From contig VGGT01000090.1 of assembly GCA_016868485.1 (NCBI GenBank), positions 1 through 7,448 on the forward strand: a DNA stretch of 7,448 nt, given 5' to 3'. The notes beneath the pieces are model-generated. The model searched no databases. It saw only the letters and a list, made by a program, of their open reading frames with translations, and was not told where the DNA came from. Within the stretch, counting starts at the first letter, position 1. Each line of letters opens with the position of its first letter. The DNA comes from Bacteroidota bacterium. Lineage in GTDB: Bacteria; Bacteroidota; Bacteroidia; UBA7662. Below are positions 1 through 5,119 of this stretch, one piece after another. Made by a program: the position numbers and the translations under genes.

Positions 1-165
1 CGTACTATTTTTGATCAAGTTATTCTCATCAACCGAAGACTCGTCGCATTTGGCCGGCCCGAGGAGGTGCTCACCGAAGAAAACATCCTGAAAACCTATT
101 CTGGGCTTCATTCACTCTACGACGAGGCAGGGGTGATTCACCACCACCAACAGGGCACCCCATGA
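1..165 (+). CDS. Metal ABC transporter ATP-binding protein, C-terminal end (partial)
   Basis: This is the last 54 codons of a gene that begins outside the window, ending in TGA. The tail reads GRPEEVLTEENILKTYSG, which is typical of the C-terminus of ATPases in the Mn/Zn/Fe ABC transporter family (MntB, TroB, ZnuC and YtgB types). The Walker and signature motifs lie upstream and cannot be seen. The protein would sit on the cytoplasmic face and power metal uptake through the permease encoded next. The stop overlaps that gene's start in an ATGA arrangement (162-165), so the two are cotranscribed and probably translationally coupled. The extreme C-terminus carries three histidines (bases 139-147) followed by two glutamines, which could bind metal weakly; that is speculation. 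The family call rests on the tail and the neighbour, so the metal cannot be assigned from this piece. Confidence 0.85.
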   Translation, partial: RTIFDQVILINRRLVAFGRPEEVLTEENILKTYSGLHSLYDEAGVIHHHQQGTP

Positions 166-1697
166 GCGGCCTAAACGAACTCCTCGAAATCCTGGGGCAA
201 GCCTATGCGCAACGTGCCCTACTGGCCTCGGTACTTGTGGGGATTACTTGTGGATTACTCGGCGTGTTTATCGTGCTCCGGAATATGTCGCTCATCGGCG
301 ACGCGCTATCGCACGCCATACTCCCTGGTGTTGTTGCTGGCTTTCTGATCGCCGGACACAGTTTGGTGGCCTTTTTCACAGGATCTGTGGCAGCCGGACT
401 CGTAGCCGCTACCGCCATTACCTGGCTTCAGCGTAAAGTGCGGGCCCGTGAAGATGCCGCGATTGGCATCATTTTCTCCGCCATGTTCGCGCTGGGCATC
501 ATCGGCATATCCTCTGTAACCCGCAAACAAGGGGTGCACCTCGACATGAAGGACTTTCTATTCGGGAACGTCTTGGGCATAAGCAACGAGGATTTATGGC
601 TCGGGGGCCTGATTGCGTTGTATACGCTGGCCTGCATTGTGCTGTTCTACCGATTTTTCTTCATCACCACCTTCCAAGCGGTTACAGCCCAAAGCTCGGG
701 TATTCGGGTCGATTTGATGCACTATTTCATGATGTTGCTTTTGAGTTTCGCAGTGGTCGCCTCGCTGCAATCGGTGGGTGTGGTGCTGGTGGTGGCCATG
801 CTCATCATTCCTGCTTCTACAGCCCTACAATTGAGTAAGCGGCTACCGATTGTATTGATTGTTTCGGCTACTACAGGGGTCGTTTCGGCGGGCGGCGGAC
901 TGGTACTGGCGATCATTATGGAATTTCCGCCCGGGCCAGCCATGACACTTTTGGCCTTCGTATTGTACCTCTTAGCCATACTTTTTTCGCCAGAGAACGG
1001 CCTGATTCCTCAATTTTTTCGTTCAAGGAGCCGTCGCCGTACCCGACAACTCGAGGATATTCTGAAGCTCATCGTTCGACTCCAGGAACGCGAAGAATTC
1101 GACACCCAGACGCTCGCTGAACGATTGAACCAGCGCGAAAATGTCATCACAGGACGACTCATTTCATTAAAAAAGAGGGGGTGGATGAGGCAGGGAGAGG
1201 GGAAGATTTGGCGGTTGACCGATGCAGGCCTTGAGCGTGCCTATGAACTCATACGGGCCCACCGCCTTTGGGAAAGCTATCTTTGGCGTGAGATGGGTCT
1301 ATCTGAAGGTCAGCTGCATGCGCAAGCGGAACGTTACGAGCACAGTCTGCCAGAAGGTTTTGTTGACGCGGTAGATGCGCGACTGGGCTATCCATTGACC
1401 GACCCGCATGGCTCATCCATTCCACAAAGGGCCTCCGGAAACCAACGAGAAGCAGATAACAAGTCCTTCATTAAGCTCACGGAATTGGCATTGGGCGAAT
1501 CGGGGATGATCCTCTCAGCACAACCCGATGAAGGGGTTCGACTGAAATTGTGGGACGCCGGCATCAGCGCGGGCCAACCTTTCGTTCGTGCGCAAACGGA
1601 TACGCCAAACGCGCTTTGCTTGCAATCGAATAGAGGCACTTATGTGCTGCCTCAATCGTTGGCTGCCCGTGTGCGGGTTAGAAGGATAAGTTCCTAG
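162..1697 (+). CDS. Metal ABC permease fused to DtxR/MntR-type repressor and FeoA-like domain (YtgCR-like)
   Basis: Residues 1-280 form an ABC-3 family inner-membrane permease with about eight or nine hydrophobic segments and the family motif GDALSHAILPG (46-56). A basic linker (287-295, SRSRRRTRQ region) leads into a DtxR-type winged helix (about 296-356, helix-turn-helix near 315-341). A metal-binding and dimerisation domain follows (357-421), ending in the family-like DPHGSSIP. An SH3/FeoA-like domain occupies about 436-508. Aligned by eye to DtxR/MntR, the metal ligands are D299, H367, E371, H386, E390, E393 and H394. Glutamate at 390, where DtxR has Cys102, is the MntR-like state, but MntR Glu11 is replaced by K302. 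The same order occurs in Chlamydia YtgCR, where cleavage frees an iron-dependent repressor. By inference this protein imports Mn or Fe and also supplies the regulator of its operon. The ATG overlaps the upstream ATPase stop. No second permease follows. There is no frameshift or internal stop, so the fusion looks genuine. Confidence 0.92.
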   Translation: MSGLNELLEILGQAYAQRALLASVLVGITCGLLGVFIVLRNMSLIGDALSHAILPGVVAGFLIAGHSLVAFFTGSVAAGLVAATAITWLQRKVRAREDAAIGIIFSAMFALGIIGISSVTRKQGVHLDMKDFLFGNVLGISNEDLWLGGLIALYTLACIVLFYRFFFITTFQAVTAQSSGIRVDLMHYFMMLLLSFAVVASLQSVGVVLVVAMLIIPASTALQLSKRLPIVLIVSATTGVVSAGGGLVLAIIMEFPPGPAMTLLAFVLYLLAILFSPENGLIPQFFRSRSRRRTRQLEDILKLIVRLQEREEFDTQTLAERLNQRENVITGRLISLKKRGWMRQGEGKIWRLTDAGLERAYELIRAHRLWESYLWREMGLSEGQLHAQAERYEHSLPEGFVDAVDARLGYPLTDPHGSSIPQRASGNQREADNKSFIKLTELALGESGMILSAQPDEGVRLKLWDAGISAGQPFVRAQTDTPNALCLQSNRGTYVLPQSLAARVRVRRISS

Positions 1698-1718
1698 CCA
1701 AAAATGAGCAACCGCGAA

Positions 1719-2696
1719 TCATTCCCCCCAACCCGGTAGGCTTCGCTCGCGAACCAGTTTGATCAGTCGATCTGGGTAATCAGTAATGATCCCATTCACA
1801 CCCATATCGATCAACAGTTCCATATCCCGCGTCTCATTGACCGTCCATGGCACTACCCGTATACCCTGCTTGTGCAATTGGTCGACCTTCTTTTTGTCGA
1901 GAAGGTGGAACAGCGGGCTGTAAACCGCAGGCATGAACCCCAGCTCTTTGAGATGAACCGAAGCATCCTTTCCCTCTTCCACCAGGAAGGTCAGCGGAAT
2001 GCGCTGATTTCCTCTGTTTCGGTTGATGTATTGAAGGGGCCGAGCATCAAAACTCTGGATCATGCACCGTCCGCCCAAACCAGCACGCGCAATTTCCGCC
2101 AACACCGCATCAGCAAACACAGAAGGGATGGGTTGGGAGATGTTGTCTTGTCCGGCCACTGACTTAATTTCGATGTTGTAGCGCACAGGACTCATCCCCC
2201 GCTCTTGGACATACTGCTCAACGGCAGCAAAAAGCTCCGAAAGGAGGGGCTTATAGACGGGCAATGGGCGCTGCTCTGTGAATCTGGGATGCGGCTTACT
2301 CCCGCAATCGTACTGCCGAATTTGCTCATACGGCATCCTAAACAGATTGATGGCCTTGGGCGATGCCGGGTCGAGGGTCTGGCCAGAAGGATCCAAGCAG
2401 ATCTCGGGGTTCATATAGGGCTCATGCGACACCAAAATTTGCTGATCGCCAGTCATCACTACATCCAATTCGAGGGTGGTGACCCCCAGTCGCACGGCCT
2501 CCAGCATAGAGGGAATCGTGTTTTCGGGCAACAAGCCCCTTGCGCCCCTATGCCCCTGCACATCGAAACGGGGTGTCTGTCCGAAGGCTTGTGCTCCGTA
2601 AAGTCCGAAGGCTTGAGCTCCGTAAAGTCCAATCACCAATACCCCGAGGATTGTCGGCCTAAGGTACTTGGCATATAATAAAGAGCCCCATCGCAC
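1719..2696 (-). CDS. Secreted glycerophosphodiester phosphodiesterase
   Basis: This 325-residue protein hydrolyses glycerophosphodiesters to glycerol 3-phosphate and an alcohol, probably in the periplasm. The GDPD catalytic set is present: HRGARGLLPENT (H49, R50, E58, N59), the metal pair E76 and D78 in LELD, H91 in SHEP, E176 and K178 in NIEIKS, W284, and the closing TDYP near 305-308. The N-terminus has basic residues (R2, K10, R13), a hydrophobic stretch and AQA cleavage sites before about residue 40, so a signal peptide is likely. The start is GTG at 2696, which keeps the basic n-region and lies three bases after the stop of the small gene upstream. The ATG at 2691 is in another frame. 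Length and motif order resemble periplasmic GlpQ-type enzymes more than cytoplasmic UgpQ. It converges on the metal transporter operon with 21 bp between stops and no visible terminator hairpin. A 24-bp duplication within the signal peptide is listed separately. Confidence 0.93.
   Translation of the reverse strand: MRWGSLLYAKYLRPTILGVLVIGLYGAQAFGLYGAQAFGQTPRFDVQGHRGARGLLPENTIPSMLEAVRLGVTTLELDVVMTGDQQILVSHEPYMNPEICLDPSGQTLDPASPKAINLFRMPYEQIRQYDCGSKPHPRFTEQRPLPVYKPLLSELFAAVEQYVQERGMSPVRYNIEIKSVAGQDNISQPIPSVFADAVLAEIARAGLGGRCMIQSFDARPLQYINRNRGNQRIPLTFLVEEGKDASVHLKELGFMPAVYSPLFHLLDKKKVDQLHKQGIRVVPWTVNETRDMELLIDMGVNGIITDYPDRLIKLVRERSLPGWGE
2581..2628. repeat. 24-bp tandem direct repeat inside the GDPD signal peptide
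   Basis: Bases 2581-2604 and 2605-2628 are adjacent copies differing only at 2592 (t) versus 2616 (a). On the minus strand they encode the eight residues GLYGAQAF twice (residues 23-38), and the single mismatch is synonymous (Ala GCT/GCA). The repeat doubles a possible signal peptidase site (AQA at 27-29 and 35-37) and keeps the reading frame. It looks like a recent slippage or unequal-exchange duplication. Confidence 0.95.
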
Positions 2697-2699
2697 GAC

Positions 2700-2855
2700 T
2701 CAGGCAACCTTAACGCCCAAAACACGACTTCGACGATCAAGCACTTCCGCGCTCAGTTCGATGTGGTACTTCATCCGCAGGTAGCGGACCACTACGGCAC
2801 GGGGCGTACCCCTTTTTCGTGCCTTTTCGAGTACAAATGAAACTACGTCCTGCAT
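2700..2855 (-). CDS. Small basic protein of unknown function (51 aa)
   Basis: I do not recognise this gene. It runs from ATG at 2855 to TGA and encodes a 51-residue basic protein beginning MQDVVSFVLEKARKRG. It seems mostly helical: an N-terminal amphipathic helix, a GTP turn, a second helix rich in Val, Arg and Tyr (AVVVRYLRMKYH), and a third helix containing DRRSRV. This could be a small nucleic-acid-binding fold, but no known motif is visible. Its stop lies three bases before the GTG start of the phosphodiesterase gene, which suggests translational coupling and one operon. Codon choice resembles the neighbours. No Shine-Dalgarno sequence precedes the ATG, as at other starts here. The alternative is that it is a chance frame or an untranslated leader of the phosphodiesterase gene. 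The close spacing and plausible composition favour a real gene, only moderately. Confidence 0.5.
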   Translation of the reverse strand: MQDVVSFVLEKARKRGTPRAVVVRYLRMKYHIELSAEVLDRRSRVLGVKVA

Positions 2856-2916
2856 GCTGTAAAATTAGGAATTCATTGAATATAAATACTACTGCAACAA
2901 AAATTTAACATTCGGA

Positions 2917-2944
2917 TTGTGTCGACACGCATCCCTTATTTTTG
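2917..2944 (+). promoter_or_regulatory. Bacteroidota-type promoter of uvrB
   Basis: TTG (2917-2919), 17 bases, then TATTTTTG (2937-2944) match the Bacteroidota/Flavobacterium consensus TTG-N17-19-TAnnTTTG exactly. Transcription would start near 2950, leaving a leader of only about ten bases before the ATG at 2961. This supports that ATG over the in-frame GTG at 2919, which lies inside the promoter. The start site itself is inferred. Confidence 0.65.
2919..2928. promoter_or_regulatory. Perfect 10-bp palindrome in the uvrB promoter spacer, possible operator
   Basis: GTGTCGACAC is fully self-complementary and begins in the -33 element, filling the first half of the spacer of the uvrB promoter. 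A dimeric repressor bound here would block the polymerase. It does not match the E. coli LexA box (CTG-N10-CAG) or the Bacillus box (GAAC-N4-GTTC). The operator role is inferred from position and symmetry alone. Confidence 0.3.
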
Positions 2945-2960
2945 CAAATTATCAGCCTCC

Positions 2961-4994
2961 ATGGAATTCCAAATACAATCACCCTATCCCCCAGCGGGCG
3001 ACCAACCCGAGGCGATTCGCGCACTTTGTGCGGGCATAACACGGGGTGAGGGCGCACAGGTTTTGTTGGGGGTTACGGGCAGTGGGAAAACTTTTACGAT
3101 GGCCAATGTCATCGCACAAATCAACCGGCCAACCTTAATTCTAACGCACAACAAAACACTGGTGGCCCAGTTGTATGGGGAATTCCGGCAGTTCTTTCCG
3201 CATAATGCAGTGGAGTATTTTGTGAGCTACTACGACTACTACCAACCAGAGGCATTTATCCCCACCACCAATACCTATATTGAAAAGGATCTGGCCATCA
3301 ACGAGGAGATCGAAAAATTACGGCTGCGCACCACTTCGTCGCTGATGAGTGGTCGGCGTGATGTGTTGGTTGTGGCCTCGGTGAGTTGCATTTATGGCAT
3401 GGGGAACCCAAAAGATTATACCGAAAAAGTCATTCGCTTAAGCAAGGGCGAACGCATCACCCGGAACGCTCTGCTTCATGCCTTGGTGGACATCCTATAT
3501 ACACGAACCACCGCCGAACTCACACGTGGACACTTTCGTGTGCAGGGTGACAACATCGAGATCTATCCACCCTATGCCGATCATGCCTACCGCATCGAAT
3601 TATTCGGCAACGAAATCGAACGGATGTCGGTTACAGATCCCCTCAATGGAAGCAGCAGCGAGGTCCTTGAGCACCTCGCCATTTTCCCAGCCAACAACTA
3701 CATCACCCCACGCGAACGGATGCATGACACCCTATGTGCCATTCAGGATGATATGGTGGCTCAAGTGGATTACTTCAAGGATGTAGGGCGCTTTGAAGAG
3801 GCCAAAAGACTCGAAGAACGGGTGACCTTCGACCTGGAGATGATCCGCGAATTGGGCTATTGTTCGGGCATAGAAAACTACTCGCGATATATAGACCAGC
3901 GCAACCCGGGAGAACGACCCTTTTGCCTGCTCGACTACTTCCCCGACGATTTTTTGCTGTTTCTCGACGAAAGTCACCAAACCCTACCTCAGTTGAGGGC
4001 CATGTATGGAGGAGACCGAAGCCGTAAGCTGAACTTGGTTGACTATGGATTTAGGCTGCCTGCGGCCCTCGACAACCGTCCTCTGCGTTTCGAAGAATTT
4101 GAACAGCTCACCGGCCAGGTCGTTTATGTGAGTGCCACTCCGGGCGACTACGAGCTGATCAAAAGCGAGGGGGTTGTGGTAGAACAGGTCGTTCGTCCGA
4201 CCGGCCTACTTGACCCCCAAATAGAAGTGCGCGCAGTGGCCACTCAAGTTGATGACTTATTGAATGAGGTACAAAACACCATCGAACGCGGACAGCGCGT
4301 ATTGGTGACCACCCTCACCAAACGGATGTCGGAAGAATTAGCCCGCTATATGGGTGGACTGGGCATACGTTGTCGGTATCTCCACAGTGAAGTAGATACC
4401 CTTGACCGAATTGAAATACTCCGCGACCTTCGCCTCGGTAAATTCGACGTATTAATTGGGGTGAATTTATTGCGGGAAGGGCTCGATCTACCGGAGGTCT
4501 CCCTTGTGGCTGTTTTGGATGCCGACAAAGAGGGCTTCCTGCGCAGCGAAAGGTCATTGACCCAAACCGCCGGACGTGCCGCCCGAAATGTTGAAGGTAG
4601 GGTTATTTTCTATGCCGATAAAATCACAGATTCCATGGGGAAAACCATGACGGAGACCACAAGAAGGCGCGAAAAGCAAATGGCGCATAACGCACTTCAT
4701 GGCATTACCCCACGAGGAATTACCAAAAGCCGAGAAGAAATCATGGGACAATCCGCGGTATTGGACATCCGCAACCATGAAAATGCAACACCATCGCCAT
4801 CTGAAAACGCGGCAGGACTGGCTGACCTCGCCGCCGATCCCCTTTTGCCTTACCTCAGCAAACCTCAAATCGAGAAAATGCTGCGCGAAACCCGCAAAAA
4901 CATGGAAAAAGCAGCGCGCGAGCTCGACTATATGGAAGCGGCCCGATACCGCGACGAAATGTACGCCTTGGAAAAGCGTTTGAAGGAGTTTTAG
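2961..4994 (+). CDS. uvrB: UvrABC system protein B (excision nuclease helicase subunit)
   Basis: UvrB is the damage-verifying subunit of nucleotide excision repair. It receives DNA from UvrA and recruits UvrC. From the ATG at 2961 the protein has 677 residues, a normal length. The Walker A motif GVTGSGKT is at 37-44. The Tyr-rich beta-hairpin around SYYDYYQPEAF begins near 90. The helicase motif DESH is at 336-339, VYVSATP lies near 389, and LLREGLDLPEV (503-513) and QTAGRAARN (from 535) complete the helicase core. The C-terminal UVR domain, which contacts UvrC, covers about 636-673. The frame stays open back to GTG 2919, but the ATG fits the conserved beginning MEFQIQSPYPPAGDQP and the short leader set by the promoter. 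About residues 605-630, before the UVR domain, form a variable linker. The gene ends in TAG and is followed by a diverged copy of its own 3' end. All key motifs are intact, so the protein should be active. Confidence 0.98.
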   Translation: MEFQIQSPYPPAGDQPEAIRALCAGITRGEGAQVLLGVTGSGKTFTMANVIAQINRPTLILTHNKTLVAQLYGEFRQFFPHNAVEYFVSYYDYYQPEAFIPTTNTYIEKDLAINEEIEKLRLRTTSSLMSGRRDVLVVASVSCIYGMGNPKDYTEKVIRLSKGERITRNALLHALVDILYTRTTAELTRGHFRVQGDNIEIYPPYADHAYRIELFGNEIERMSVTDPLNGSSSEVLEHLAIFPANNYITPRERMHDTLCAIQDDMVAQVDYFKDVGRFEEAKRLEERVTFDLEMIRELGYCSGIENYSRYIDQRNPGERPFCLLDYFPDDFLLFLDESHQTLPQLRAMYGGDRSRKLNLVDYGFRLPAALDNRPLRFEEFEQLTGQVVYVSATPGDYELIKSEGVVVEQVVRPTGLLDPQIEVRAVATQVDDLLNEVQNTIERGQRVLVTTLTKRMSEELARYMGGLGIRCRYLHSEVDTLDRIEILRDLRLGKFDVLIGVNLLREGLDLPEVSLVAVLDADKEGFLRSERSLTQTAGRAARNVEGRVIFYADKITDSMGKTMTETTRRREKQMAHNALHGITPRGITKSREEIMGQSAVLDIRNHENATPSPSENAAGLADLAADPLLPYLSKPQIEKMLRETRKNMEKAARELDYMEAARYRDEMYALEKRLKEF

Positions 4995-5043
4995 AGAATA
5001 CGACGAAATGTACGCGCTGGAAAAGCCTTTGATGGAATTTTAA
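4952..5043 (+). repeat. Tandem diverged duplicate of the uvrB 3' end
   Basis: Bases 4952-4994, the last 14 codons of uvrB including the stop, recur at 5001-5043 with 37 of 43 positions identical. The offset is 49 bp, so the second copy is in a different frame. Read in its own frame it gives DEMYALEKPLMEF and a TAA stop, against DEMYALEKRLKEF and TAG in uvrB. Four of the six differences are synonymous at codon level, counting TAG to TAA. The second copy has no start and no upstream part of the gene, so it is a remnant and not a gene. Confidence 0.92.
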
Positions 5044-5073
5044 CCAAGAATATGCATTTCGCCCGGGCTTCCC

Positions 5074-5105
5074 TTTGAGTATTTCCTATACGTCCCGTAT
5101 ATTGA
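5074..5105 (+). promoter_or_regulatory. Possible recJ promoter (imperfect Bacteroidota type)
   Basis: TTTG (5074-5077), 20 bases, then TATATTGA (5098-5105) partly match the TTG/TAnnTTTG pattern. They lie directly upstream of the ATG at 5120, a layout similar to that of the uvrB promoter. The -7 element deviates at its last two positions. The gap from uvrB to recJ is 125 bp, long enough for a separate promoter, but readthrough from uvrB is equally possible. Confidence 0.3.
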
Positions 5106-5119
5106 GCAATTATCCACTC

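Noticed and set aside
139..147. Three-histidine run near the ATPase C-terminus as a metal-sensing motif
   Set aside because: Three histidines are too few to claim a metal site, and most of the protein is outside the window.
1698..1718. Bidirectional terminator between the convergent genes
   Set aside because: The 21 bases between the stops contain no stem with a T-run on either strand.
2205..2678. Open frame of 157 codons on the + strand
   Set aside because: It lies wholly antisense to the phosphodiesterase gene, whose catalytic motifs are intact, and its product resembles no family I know.
2871..2881. Short inverted repeat ATTCA-T-TGAAT between the small gene and uvrB
   Set aside because: The arms are only 5 bp in an A+T-rich stretch where such symmetry is common, and it does not sit at a recognisable promoter element.
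2856..2920. Leftward promoter for the small gene and phosphodiesterase
   Set aside because: Near matches such as TAATTTTA and AATTTTTG occur on the minus strand, but none has a correctly spaced -33 element, so no promoter is called.
5008..5043. Mini-gene of 11 codons in the duplicated uvrB tail
   Set aside because: It starts at an internal methionine of the repeated tail and has no expression signal. It is best read as a remnant.
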